Assembly (NCBI RefSeq): GCF_012275535.1
Contig: NZ_JAAVTK010000002.1
Location: 209,755 to 273,754, forward strand
Direction: 5' to 3'
Source of the DNA: Hymenobacter artigasi
Lineage (GTDB): Bacteria > Bacteroidota > Bacteroidia > Cytophagales > Hymenobacteraceae
DNA: 64,000 nt
Under the pieces are notes generated by a model, which was not told the origin of the DNA, ran no database searches, and worked only from the letters and a program-made list of their open reading frames with translations. Below are positions 41,173 to 49,481 of the stretch, in pieces (within the stretch, counting starts at the first letter, position 1; each line of letters opens with the position of its first letter). Made by a program: the position numbers and the translations under genes.

Positions 41173-41610
41173 ATGCAAAACTTCCTGAAAAATACCGCCG
41201 TTTCCCTCTTGTTTCTTGCCTTGACCGCAGGCGCCACAACCGCACGCGCACAGAACCGCATTGAAGGTGCCGTGCAGCAGGGCCAGGGCGCGTACGTGCA
41301 AAAAAGCACCCGTACGGAATGCATCACGAATTCTTTGCTGGGCCTTAACGGCCTCAATTGCCTGACGATGACGCAGGAAAAATTCATGGTCACGCCCTCA
41401 GGCAACGCCATGTCCGTGTGGCAGGGCACCGTGCCCGTAGAATCCCGCCCCGCCCAACGCTTGGTCAAGAATGCGACATGGACGGAAAGCAACAACGATG
41501 GGGTTACCCGCACCTATAATACGGAGGCGGTTACCATGCCCGATGGCTCGATTAAGCTCACCCTGACTGACAAGCAGAACGGCAAGGGCAGCACCAAAGG
41601 CAAACGCTAA
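41173..41610 (+). CDS. Secreted protein of unknown function
   Basis: A 145-residue protein with a clear signal peptide (NTAVSLLFLALTAGATTARAQ) and a mature part with two cysteines (TECITNSLLGLNGLNCLTM) that may form a disulfide, ending in a basic KGSTKGKR tail. No family is recognised. It lies outside the integrative element, just beyond attR. Confidence 0.7.
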   Translation: MQNFLKNTAVSLLFLALTAGATTARAQNRIEGAVQQGQGAYVQKSTRTECITNSLLGLNGLNCLTMTQEKFMVTPSGNAMSVWQGTVPVESRPAQRLVKNATWTESNNDGVTRTYNTEAVTMPDGSIKLTLTDKQNGKGSTKGKR

Positions 41611-41647
41611 TCTTTTTTCGGCATTAACGTAGTCTCTTACCGATAAC

Positions 41648-41688
41648 AAAAATCCTCGCGTTCCTCATTCGAGGGCGCGGGGATTTTT
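41648..41688. terminator. Bidirectional hairpin (copy 2 of the conserved-loop type)
   Basis: AAAAATCC...CGCG pairs with CGCG...GGATTTTT between two convergent genes. The loop resembles that of 40969-41007. Confidence 0.7.
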
Positions 41689-41706
41689 CGTGCTGGCAGC
41701 TTTAAG

Positions 41707-42024
41707 TTAATTCAGCATCTTGGCAGCGTTGCGGGTGTTGGCTGCCCGTTGCTCACGGGTGCCGTCAATATGCTTTACTGGCCCGCGTTCCTGTTCAGCC
41801 GTTAGAGACGTGCACTGCAGCTTTGGAATAATGAACTCAGCCAGCTTCACGTAAGCATCGATGAAGTCTTTTCCGGTCAGGCTATCGAAGTGGGCGGCCA
41901 GCTTTTCGGCGTTGGCCCCAGCCAGGACGGCGGCAATAGCTACGCGGGCGGCGGCCGTGGCTTTGTTGGCGCTGCCTAGTGGGCGGCCGGTGGGGTTTCC
42001 GCTGGTTCCGATTTTGTAGGGCAT
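41707..42024 (-). CDS. GNPxGRPxGS basic-motif protein
   Basis: A 105-residue protein starting MPYKIGTSGNPTGRPLGSANK. The GNPxGRPxGSxNK motif is found at the N-terminus of DUF5681-type proteins of phages and mobile elements, where it may bind DNA. The rest (VAIAAVLAGANAEKLAAHFDSLTGKDFIDAYVKLAEFIIPKLQ) is helical. It overlaps the 3' end of the frameshifted gene upstream in another frame. The function is unknown. Confidence 0.65.
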   Translation of the reverse strand: MPYKIGTSGNPTGRPLGSANKATAAARVAIAAVLAGANAEKLAAHFDSLTGKDFIDAYVKLAEFIIPKLQCTSLTAEQERGPVKHIDGTREQRAANTRNAAKMLN

Positions 42025-42596
42025 TGGAGTAGGCTTGAATGGTGTTAGGATGGGCCGGCGTGCGGCTGCCGCTCACCTGCAAGCCCTGGAACTGGGCGCG
42101 GCGGTGGGTTTCATGCTGCCACACAATGGGCGTTTCCTCCACCAGATGCGGGTACTCGGCTTCGATTTTGCTCAGGCGGCGCTCCAGTTCCGGGAGCGTC
42201 ACCAGTGTCACAAGGGCTGGGTTGAGATGTATGGTTGTGAGTTCGTGCAGGTCGCGCCAGTACGGCTTTTTGGCGGAGGCCGCCGGCACAACGGGGTCGG
42301 TGTTGAGGTGCATGAGATGTGGGGTAATGGTGAACTGGTAGGAAAAGAGGGGGGGGCAGCACCTGCGCGGGCAGCACATCAAGGGGAATCACGTAGCCGG
42401 GCAGGCCGGCCCGCACTAGGTCGATGAGCCAAGGCAAGTGGATTTTGCGGTACTGGCGTATGGCCGTGAGCTGCGCCGAAGTGGCTTCGTAGCCGCTGCA
42501 CGCCAGCGTATCGATGGCTGTGGTGGGCAGGTCTTCGCACACCAGCGCCATGAGTTGGAAGTACTTCTGCCGGTCCGTGCTGAGGGGAGCGTGCAT
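41882..42596 (-). pseudogene. Frameshifted hypothetical gene at a run of 8 G
   Basis: Reading from 42596, the first frame encodes MHAPLSTDRQKYFQLMALVC... to LPAQVLPP and then loses sense at the G8 run (42349-42356). The protein-like sequence continues in another frame with LFSYQFTITPHLMHLNTDPV...WRDLHELTTIHLNPALVTLVTLPELERRLSKIE. Removing one G joins them. It could be a sequencing error, a true pseudogene or a phase-variable gene. No family is recognised; the neighbouring GNPxGRP gene suggests mobile-element origin. Confidence 0.6.
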
Positions 42597-42747
42597 AGCG
42601 TGTTTGACAAGATTCGCCGCGCCCTTGCTTTATTGCATGAGCGCTGTCGTGACGTGCAACAAACACACGGCAGTGAGCCATAACTAGCTCACCATTTTAG
42701 GCTCAAAATGCCAGACAATTCCTCAAAACCGGCCCAAAACCCCATCA

Positions 42748-43095
42748 ATGGGCGGCTTAATTTTTTTGATAAAATCCTTAAACCTTAGTGCCAAGGCATT
42801 TAGCGCTGTGCTTGGTGTACTAGATTCAAACACTAGGAACTACCTCAGCATGGGTACCAAGTTAAACTCGGACTATCTGGAGAGCATATCGAGCCATTTT
42901 AGCCACGTCAATTCAAGCTGGCTTATTACTGGTACCGGTGAGCCATTCCTACCTGGTGCCGAACTCACACAAAATATTTCCACCATCAAAGGCAACATCA
43001 TCGGCACGGCCATTGGGAACATCACCCTCGACGACTGCAAACGCGAATTGGCTACTTCCCAAAAGGAGCTGCAGAATCTATTAATCTCAAAATAA
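42748..43095 (+). CDS. Phage-repressor-like regulator
   Basis: A 115-residue protein. The first half looks like an XRE-type helix-turn-helix (LNLSAKAFSAVLGVLDSNTRNYLSMGTKLNSDYLESISSHF) ending in HVNSSWLITGTGEPFLPG, the tail typical of Bacteroidota phage repressors (VNxxWLLTGxGxMF). A C-terminal heptad region (DDCKRELATSQKELQNLLISK) may form a coiled coil. It is divergent from the frameshifted gene, with about 150 bp between them. The AT-rich composition is unlike the chromosome, a sign of transfer. Confidence 0.7.
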   Translation: MGGLIFLIKSLNLSAKAFSAVLGVLDSNTRNYLSMGTKLNSDYLESISSHFSHVNSSWLITGTGEPFLPGAELTQNISTIKGNIIGTAIGNITLDDCKRELATSQKELQNLLISK

Positions 43096-43186
43096 TTGAT
43101 TAACAGCCCATTAATACACCAATGGTAATGCCGTCAACTCCCCCTTTCATCTACCTACCGGTATCTGCAAAAGTGTCACACCTCAG

Positions 43187-43591
43187 TGCAGCCCGGTGCA
43201 TTTTTTCTGGGGCAGCTTCGATTCAGCAGTCACGCGCTTTTCGGGGCGGGCTGCGCCGCCGCACCCCGGCGGCATCCCGCACCTGGCTGACTGGGTGACG
43301 CGCGAATCGTACTCGGCCGAACAGTGCGCGGCCGGCTGGTGGCCCGGCGGCAACGGCCAGGAAGCCGCCTTCTACAGCTACGTGTACCCCGGCGTGCCGG
43401 GCCTGGCCGAGGCCCCTATTCAGCCCGCCGAAGCCTTTTTCAATCCCGAAATGGGCGAATACTTCCTGCCCTACGAAGCCGCCCGCACCGCCCCCGACCC
43501 GCGCCAAGCCGTGCACGACTTCCTGCAAAGCACCTACGCCGCCGCCGCCAACCTGTCGGGCTGGGACCGCGCCGCCCTGGAGCGGCACTAG
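43187..43591 (+). pseudogene. 5'-truncated DUF5996 gene
   Basis: The 130 or so residues (CSPVHFFWGSFDSAVTRFSG...HPGGIPHLADWVTRESYS...FYSYVYPGVPGLAEAPIQP...LPYEAARTAPDPRQAVHDFL) match the C-terminal half of DUF5996 proteins, which are normally about 300 residues. Upstream the frame stays open for only a few unrelated codons, and there is no suitable start except an internal GTG. The 5' half has been lost at the border of the accessory zone. Confidence 0.75.
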
Positions 43592-43605
43592 CCGCAGGCC
43601 GCCGC

Positions 43606-44034
43606 TTACGCTTCCGGCAGCTGGCGGCCGAAGTGGGTTTTCAGAATTTCGTCGACCTTTTCCCGGTTCAGGGGCTTGTTGAAAAAGCCGCCGATTTTGA
43701 GCTGCTGCACCCGCTCCACATCGCGGGGGTGCAGGGAGGTGGTCAGCATCACCACGGTGATGGCCTGGCGCTGGGCGGCGGGCAATTCCTCGTAGGCTTC
43801 GAGGAAGGCGAAGCCGTCCATCACGGGCATTTTCACATCCAGCAGAACCAAGGCCGGGCAGGTGGCGAAGGGCGTCTGGCAATGAACGTGCAGCAGGTCC
43901 AGCGCCTCCTGGCCGTTGAGCGCTACCAGCACCTGCTCGGCCACGCCCAGCCGTTTTAGCAGCAGCTGGTTGAGGTAGTTGGCAGTGGCGTCGTCATCGA
44001 CGAGCAGGACGCAGGCAAGTTTTTGCATGGGCAT
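43606..44034 (-). CDS. Single-domain response regulator
   Basis: A 142-residue receiver-only (CheY-like) protein. The acidic pocket (VLLVDDDATANYL), phospho-acceptor aspartate (LVLLDVKMPVMDG), Thr in MLTTSLHP and the Lys in GFFNKPLN are all present. No output domain follows. It lies 47 bp downstream of the PAS histidine kinase in the same direction, so that kinase is the likely phosphodonor and both belong to the KaiBC unit. Start MPMQKL or MQKL are both possible. Confidence 0.9.
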   Translation of the reverse strand: MPMQKLACVLLVDDDATANYLNQLLLKRLGVAEQVLVALNGQEALDLLHVHCQTPFATCPALVLLDVKMPVMDGFAFLEAYEELPAAQRQAITVVMLTTSLHPRDVERVQQLKIGGFFNKPLNREKVDEILKTHFGRQLPEA

Positions 44035-44081
44035 TCAATCCGCGGTTTTGCCCGCAAAGCCGGGCTTTGGCGCACCGCGGG

Positions 44082-45797
44082 TTATTGATGAACGAAATAC
44101 ACGAAGAATACGCTGCCCGTGCCCAGCTCCGACGTCACGGTGATGCGCCCCCCGGCATTTTCCACCATTTTTTTCACCATGTACAGCCCGATGCCGGAGC
44201 CCTCCACATGGTCGTGGAAACGCTGGAACATGCCAAATAGCCGGTCAAGATAGGCCGCCTCGAGGCCCAGGCCGTTGTCGCGCACTTCCAGCACCGTGTG
44301 GCCCGCTTCGGCCCAGGTGCGCAGGCGCACGTGCGGCGGCCGCGTGGGGGCGCGGTACTTCAGGGCATTGCTGAGCAGGTTGAACACCACTGAGCGCAGG
44401 TTTTTCTCCGAAAACAGCACCACGGGGGTGGCCTGCACGTCCACTTCCAACCGGGCACCCGTGCCTTGGATAACCGGTTCCAGGTCGAGGCGCACGTCGT
44501 GGATGACGGCCGCCAGGTCTACCGGCGCCACGTAGCTGCCGTGTTCCTTTTGCAGCCGCGACACTTCCGTGAGGTGCTCAATGGTGCGCTTAAAGCGGTT
44601 CACCGAGTCCTGCATCAGGTCGAGCAGGGGGCTTATCTCTGCGCTCTGCGCCGTGGCGGCGGGCAGCTCCAGCAGCAGGGCATCGAGCAGGCCCTCAATG
44701 TTGCTGATGGGCGCTTTGAGGTCGTGCGAGGCGGTGTAGATGAAGTTGTCGAGGTCGACGTTGGCGCGGGTGAGCTGCGCGTTGTTGTCGCGCAGCTGGT
44801 GCTGGGCCTGGTCGATGCGCTGGAGGGCCAGCTTCTGCTCGTGAATGTCGGTGCAGGTGCCAATCCACTGCATAATCGCGCCCTGCGCATTGCGCGAGGG
44901 CTGGGCGCGGCCCAGCATCCAGCGGTAGTCGCCGGCGCGGTTGCGGAAGCGGTACTCCACCTCATAGGGCTCGCCCGAGGCCAGGCATTCTACCCACTGC
45001 TGCCGGGCGGCGGGCCGGTCGTCGGGGTGCAGGTGCGCCGTCCAGCCCTGGTCAGAACCCACGGCGTTTTCCCGGCCAATGTAATCGAACCAGCGGCGGT
45101 TGAGGTAGGAATTGATGCCCTGCGGCGTGGCCGTCCAGGCAATCTGCGGAATACCTTCCAGCACGCGGCTGGCTTCGGCGGCGGCGCGCTCGCCGGCCTG
45201 GCGGGCCGCCTCCTCGCGCTTCAATTCTTCATTTTTGCGGTCGAGCAGGGCATTCTGCTCGGCTACCTGCGCCCGAATGGCCGTAATTTCGCGCTGCGCC
45301 GACAGGTCGGTGACGATGACGGCCAGCGCCGGCGTCTCGTTGAATTCCAGCACGTTCATCGACACCGAGAAGGGCAGTAGCGCCCCGGTCTGGGTTTGCA
45401 GCGGCAGCTCGCCCCGGCTTTTGCCGGCCCAGCCCCGGTCCATCAGCGCGGCCCAGGTTTTGCCAAAGCCCGGAGGCACAAACTCATCGAAATTGCGGCC
45501 CATCACCTCGGCCAGCGGGCAGTGCAGCAGCTCGGCCAGGCTGGCGTTGCAGTAGAGCACGGTGGCATCTTCGGCCAGCAGCAGGGCACCTTCGCTCATC
45601 TGCTCGATGAGGGTGCGGTAGCTCTGGTCGGCCCCCTGCAGGGTGAAGATGCGCGGCCCCTCGGCCCCTTGCACGGCCAGCGCATCCACGGCCCCGGTGC
45701 GGATGGCGTGAATCAGGTCCTGGGCTTCCTCCAGCTGCTCGCGCAGCTCTTCGTTGGCCCGGGCCAGCTCGGCGGCGATGGGCAACGGCTCACTCAT
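44082..45797 (-). CDS. PAS-domain sensor histidine kinase
   Basis: A 571-residue cytoplasmic kinase with an N-terminal coiled coil, two PAS domains (about 60-175 and 215-330; the second with the PAC-like RWMLGRAQPSRNAQG...WIGTCTDIHEQ), a HisKA phospho-acceptor (YTASHDLKAPISNIEGLL) and a HATPase_c domain (NLLSNALKYRA, EVRDNGLGLE, GSGIGLYMVKKM). No membrane helices are seen. Its ATG overlaps the end of the KaiB gene upstream by 8 bp. In Bacteroidota and other bacteria such kinases often sit next to kaiBC and may read the KaiC state, as SasA does in cyanobacteria; this is inference. Confidence 0.92.
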   Translation of the reverse strand: MSEPLPIAAELARANEELREQLEEAQDLIHAIRTGAVDALAVQGAEGPRIFTLQGADQSYRTLIEQMSEGALLLAEDATVLYCNASLAELLHCPLAEVMGRNFDEFVPPGFGKTWAALMDRGWAGKSRGELPLQTQTGALLPFSVSMNVLEFNETPALAVIVTDLSAQREITAIRAQVAEQNALLDRKNEELKREEAARQAGERAAAEASRVLEGIPQIAWTATPQGINSYLNRRWFDYIGRENAVGSDQGWTAHLHPDDRPAARQQWVECLASGEPYEVEYRFRNRAGDYRWMLGRAQPSRNAQGAIMQWIGTCTDIHEQKLALQRIDQAQHQLRDNNAQLTRANVDLDNFIYTASHDLKAPISNIEGLLDALLLELPAATAQSAEISPLLDLMQDSVNRFKRTIEHLTEVSRLQKEHGSYVAPVDLAAVIHDVRLDLEPVIQGTGARLEVDVQATPVVLFSEKNLRSVVFNLLSNALKYRAPTRPPHVRLRTWAEAGHTVLEVRDNGLGLEAAYLDRLFGMFQRFHDHVEGSGIGLYMVKKMVENAGGRITVTSELGTGSVFFVYFVHQ

Positions 45798-46131
45798 AGC
45801 GCACGCCTTCGCCAGCTGACGGGTTGATGCCCAGGGCTTTTAGCACCCGCTCGCGGTCCGAGAGGTCGCCCACCAGGCGGCGCACCAGGCCGGGGCTGCG
45901 CTTGATGAGCGTGGGCACGCCAATGAGGTCTTCGCGCTGGGCCAGGGCGGGCTGCTGGAAAACATCCATAATCAGCAGCTCATAGCGCCCCTTCAGGTAC
46001 TGCTCGCAAATGTCTTTGATGTTGCGCACGGCGCGCGTCGAGTTGGGCGTGGCCCCCGTGATGTACAGGTGCAGCACGTACTCGGGGCCGGCGGGCTCCG
46101 GCGGGGCCAGGGGGTCCGTGAAAGGGTCCAT
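45790..46131 (-). CDS. kaiB: KaiB-family protein (second copy)
   Basis: A 113-residue thioredoxin-like KaiB. It has the family features YVLHLYITGATPNSTRAVRNIKDICEQYL, the LIMDVFQQPALAQREDLIGVPTLIKRSPG turn and a C-terminal VGDLSDRERVLKALG. KaiB binds KaiC and is known for switching between two folds. It follows the first kaiB with a gap of 10 bp and overlaps the kinase gene. The two copies share the fold but differ in charge and in the N-terminal extension, so they may bind different partners. Confidence 0.9.
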   Translation of the reverse strand: MDPFTDPLAPPEPAGPEYVLHLYITGATPNSTRAVRNIKDICEQYLKGRYELLIMDVFQQPALAQREDLIGVPTLIKRSPGLVRRLVGDLSDRERVLKALGINPSAGEGVRYE

Positions 46132-46141
46132 GGGCGCGCAG

Positions 46142-46468
46142 TTATTTGCTCAGGGCCGGGCGCACGTCGAGCCCGACCAGCACCCGCTCTTCGTTGGAGA
46201 GGTCGCCGATGATTTTGCGGATGGGCTCGGGCACTTTGCGCACCAGCGTAGGAATGGCCAGAATCTGGTCGCCTTCGGCCAGCTGGGGATTCACCAGCAG
46301 GTCCACCACTTCCAGCTTGTAGCGGCCTTTGAGGTGCTGCTCGCAATACTTCCGAAGGTTGGCCAGAGCCGTTACCGACTTGGGCGTTTGGCCGGCCACG
46401 TACAAGCGCAGTTCCCACGTTTCCTGGAGGCCTTCTTCTGCTAATTCAACTGCGGCTACTTCTGCCAT
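46142..46468 (-). CDS. kaiB: KaiB-family protein (first copy)
   Basis: A 108-residue KaiB ([46 protein letters not shown]...[28 protein letters not shown]...[15 protein letters not shown]). The start at 46468 gives the normal family length; the longer open frame would run into the end of kaiC. It is 46 bp downstream of kaiC, so the two are almost certainly one transcript. Confidence 0.92.
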   Translation of the reverse strand: MAEVAAVELAEEGLQETWELRLYVAGQTPKSVTALANLRKYCEQHLKGRYKLEVVDLLVNPQLAEGDQILAIPTLVRKVPEPIRKIIGDLSNEERVLVGLDVRPALSK

Positions 46469-46514
46469 AAAACGGACAATGGAATGGGATGCTACGGCAT
46501 TCCGGGTGTTGGGG

Positions 46515-48263
46515 TTACTGGCCGCTTTCGGCGGTGGGGGCGCTGGGCGCGCTGGGGGCCGGCGGATTGGCGGCCGCGATGCGCTGGTGGCCGCTGAGCA
46601 GGGTTTGCTGGCGGCTTTGCTCGTTGGAGCTGATTTGGCGCAGCTCCTCCTCCGCCGACTCAAACTCGGTACGCAGGTTGGCGATGTTGGCTTCCAACAT
46701 GCGGCGGCGGCGCTCCACTTCGCGGTCGCGGCGGTCGGCCTCCTGCTGGGCGGCCAGCATCTCGGCGTGCTCCTGCATTTGCTGGGTGAGGCGGCTGGCC
46801 CCGGTGACGATGCCGGAGGGCCCGAGCACCACGTCGAGCAGCTCGATGCCGTGCGGGGTCACCACAAACTCGCGCACCTGGTTGGAATGAGCCATGCCCC
46901 GCGACTTGAGGATGCTCAGGCCGCGGTTGCGCTCGCCCACGCCCTCGAGGTCGCGCACCGAAATCCAGGTATCGACCAGCGACGACACGCCCTCGTCGGT
47001 CATTTCCTGCTGGAAGCCGTGCCCATTTACCAGGGCCGTAAACAGGGCCGTGATGCCGTTGACTTTCAGAAAGTCGATGAGGCGGGTGAGCATGCTGCGC
47101 ACCTCATTCTTGTTGCCTACGGAAATGAGGTTGGTGATGGGGTCGATGACCACGGCGGTGGGCTTGAACTCCCGCACCAGGCGGTGCAGCGTGACGAGGT
47201 GCTGCTCCAGGCCGTTGAGGGTGGGGCGGCTGGCTTCGATGAGCAGCTGGCCGGACGTCACATGCTCCTGCAGGTTGATTTTTATCGAGGCCATGTTGCG
47301 CAGCAGCTGCGCCGGCGATTCTTCGAAGGCAAACAGGATGCAGCGCCCGCCGTCCTGGCAGATTTTTTCGGCGAAACCGGCGGCCAGGGTTGTTTTGGCG
47401 GTGCCGGCCGTGCCGGTGATGAGCACGCTGCTGCCCTCGTAGTAGCCGCGCAGGCCAAACATTTCGTCGAGGGCCGGAATGCCGGTCGAGACAATATGGC
47501 TCGACACCGCGTGGTCGAGCCGCAGCGAGGTCACGGGCAGCACCGAAATGCCGTTTTCGGTGATGAGGTAGGGGTATTCGTTGGTGCCGTGGGTGCTGCC
47601 CCGGTACTTCACCACGCGCAGCCGGCGGGTGGTAATCTGGTCAATCACGCGGTTGTCGAGCAGAATTACGCAGTCTGACACGTACTCTTCCAGGCCCTGG
47701 CGCGTGAGGGTGCCGTCGCCACGCTCGGCGGTGATGATGGTGGTCACGCCCTTGTCCTTCAGCCAGTGAAACAGCCGGCGGATTTCCGAGCGCAGCACGC
47801 CCTGGTTCGGAAAGCCCGAAAACAGCGCCTCAATGGTATCAAGCACCACCCGCTTGGCCCCGATGCTGTCGATGGCGTGGCCCAGCCGAATGAACAGGCC
47901 TTCGAGGTCGTACTCGCCGGTTTCCTCAATCTCGGAGCGGTCCACGTGCACATGGTCGAGGCGCAGCATTTTGCGTTCCTGCAAATCCTTTAGGTCAAAG
48001 CCCAGCGAGGCCACGTTGGCGGCTAGCTCCTGGGCGGTTTCCTCGAAGGCCATAAGCACGCCCGGCTCGTTGAAATCCAGAATGCCGCGCACCAGGAACT
48101 CAATGCCCATCAGGGTTTTGCCGCAGCCGGCGCTGCCGCAAATCAGCGTGGGCCGGCCCAGCGGCAGGCCGCCTTCGGTAATTTCGTCGAGTCCGTCGAT
48201 GCCCGTGGGGGCTTTGGGCAGCTGGGGCAGGGCGTGGGCAGCGGCAGGATGATTTTCTTGCAT
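46515..48263 (-). CDS. kaiC: KaiC-family ATPase/kinase
   Basis: A 582-residue double-domain RecA-like ATPase. CI has Walker A GSAGCGKT (43-50) and catalytic F-E74-E75; CII has GTAGTAKT (284-291) and F-E314-E315. The phosphorylation pair that is S431/T432 in Synechococcus KaiC aligns with S427-S428 here ([10 protein letters not shown]). After the KaiC core a coiled coil (about 490-555) and an Ala/Pro tail have been added. The start is at [12 protein letters not shown]. It leads a kaiC-kaiB-kaiB-kinase-receiver unit; no kaiA is present, as expected outside cyanobacteria. The role may be stress or light signalling rather than a true clock. Confidence 0.93.
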   Translation of the reverse strand: MQENHPAAAHALPQLPKAPTGIDGLDEITEGGLPLGRPTLICGSAGCGKTLMGIEFLVRGILDFNEPGVLMAFEETAQELAANVASLGFDLKDLQERKMLRLDHVHVDRSEIEETGEYDLEGLFIRLGHAIDSIGAKRVVLDTIEALFSGFPNQGVLRSEIRRLFHWLKDKGVTTIITAERGDGTLTRQGLEEYVSDCVILLDNRVIDQITTRRLRVVKYRGSTHGTNEYPYLITENGISVLPVTSLRLDHAVSSHIVSTGIPALDEMFGLRGYYEGSSVLITGTAGTAKTTLAAGFAEKICQDGGRCILFAFEESPAQLLRNMASIKINLQEHVTSGQLLIEASRPTLNGLEQHLVTLHRLVREFKPTAVVIDPITNLISVGNKNEVRSMLTRLIDFLKVNGITALFTALVNGHGFQQEMTDEGVSSLVDTWISVRDLEGVGERNRGLSILKSRGMAHSNQVREFVVTPHGIELLDVVLGPSGIVTGASRLTQQMQEHAEMLAAQQEADRRDREVERRRRMLEANIANLRTEFESAEEELRQISSNEQSRQQTLLSGHQRIAAANPPAPSAPSAPTAESGQ

Positions 48264-48305
48264 GAAGCAGTGGTACGATAGAGTAGTAAAGGGGGTTATC
48301 AAAAG

Positions 48306-48343
48306 AAATGCCCGGCTGCGCGAAAAATCGCGGCCGGGCATTT
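48306..48343. terminator. Hairpin terminator
   Basis: AAATGCCCGGC pairs with GCCGGGCATTT, with an inner CGCGA/TCGCG pairing. It lies between the small SciP-like gene and kaiC on the minus strand. Confidence 0.7.
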
Positions 48344-48384
48344 ATACAAAGAGACTTAAAAGTTAATTCCAGCCCGGCCGGCAA

Positions 48385-48609
48385 TCAGCGGCGGCCCGAC
48401 TCGAAATCGAGCCAGTCGGCGCGCTGTTCTTCCAGCTCGGCGGGGCTGATGCCGTAGGCGGCGCAGGCCTCCACGGCATCCATCAGGCCTTGCTGCACGG
48501 CGTTGAGCACGGCCCAGACTTTGAGCTTGCGCTCGGCGGCAGCACTCGCGTAGTCAGCGGGTTGGGGGCGGCCGTCGGTATCGAAGTAATCGGGCTGATT
48601 CTCACTCAT
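48385..48609 (-). CDS. SciP/DUF1153-like small HTH protein
   Basis: A 74-residue protein with a helix-turn-helix pattern like that of DUF1153/SciP (RKLKVWAVLNAVQQGLMDAVEACAAYGISPAELEEQRADWLDF). In alphaproteobacteria SciP represses CtrA-controlled genes; in Bacteroidota the family has no assigned role. It lies upstream of kaiC in the same direction, but a terminator separates them. The start is uncertain. Confidence 0.55.
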   Translation of the reverse strand: MSENQPDYFDTDGRPQPADYASAAAERKLKVWAVLNAVQQGLMDAVEACAAYGISPAELEEQRADWLDFESGRR

Positions 48610-48683
48610 AACGCAGGCAAGGTAGTGACGCTACTATTAACGCAGCGTGAACATTGGTTGGATTGGCGCCCGGGCCCGGAAGT

Positions 48684-49481
48684 TTATTTCCAGCGACTAA
48701 AAAACTGGTCGAAGCCCTCGCGGTAGCCGTCGCTCACGGGCAGGGTTTCGCCGGCAATCTGCACCGTGCCGCGGCCCACCGACTGAATGTGGCCCAGCCC
48801 CACGATGTAGCTGCGGTGGATGCGCAGAAACTTGCCGGCGGGCAGCTTTTCCTCCATGCCGCGCAGGCTGGTGAGCGAGAGCAGCGGCCGCGTCTGGCTG
48901 GCCAGGTGCACCTTCACGTAGTCCTTCAGGCCCTCCACGTACACGATGTCGGCCAGGGGCACGCGCACCAGTTGGTACTCCACTTTGAGGTAGATGTGGT
49001 CGTCCTCTGGTAGATTGGCGGGTTGGGGGATTGGTGGGGTGGTGGCGGACGCGGGGATTTCGCTGGCCTGCTTCATTTCGAAGTAGGTTCTGGCCTTGAG
49101 GGCAGCGCGCAGAAACTCCTGGTAATCGAAGGGCTTGAGCAGGTAATCGAGCGCATCGACGCGGAAGCCCTCCAGGGCATACTGGTTGAAGGCGGTGGTG
49201 AAGATGATGCGCGGGCCGTGCTGCAGCACCTTGGCCAGCTCCAGCCCACTGAGGTCGGGCATCTTGATATCGAGAAACAGCAGCTGGGCATCGGGCCGCT
49301 CGTGCAGCGAGCGCAGAGCGGCCACGGCGCTTTCGTGCCGGCCCACAAGGCGCAGAAACGGCGTTTGCTCGATGAAGGAGCACACCAGGCCCAGGGCCAG
49401 GGGCTCGTCATCGACGGCTACGCAGTTGATGACGAACGGGGCGGCGGCCGGGGCGGGGGTTACAGATTCAGGTGCAGGCAT
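48684..49481 (-). CDS. LytTR-family response regulator
   Basis: A 265-residue regulator: an N-terminal receiver domain (CVAVDDEPLALGLVCSF; phospho-Asp in LLFLDIKMPDLSGLELA; Lys in DYLLKPFDY), a Pro-rich linker and a C-terminal LytTR DNA-binding domain (IYLKVEYQLVRVPLADIVYVEGLKDYVKVHL...FLRIHRSYIV). It pairs with the kinase whose gene overlaps its start by 22 bp. Targets are unknown. Confidence 0.93.
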   Translation of the reverse strand: MPAPESVTPAPAAAPFVINCVAVDDEPLALGLVCSFIEQTPFLRLVGRHESAVAALRSLHERPDAQLLFLDIKMPDLSGLELAKVLQHGPRIIFTTAFNQYALEGFRVDALDYLLKPFDYQEFLRAALKARTYFEMKQASEIPASATTPPIPQPANLPEDDHIYLKVEYQLVRVPLADIVYVEGLKDYVKVHLASQTRPLLSLTSLRGMEEKLPAGKFLRIHRSYIVGLGHIQSVGRGTVQIAGETLPVSDGYREGFDQFFSRWK

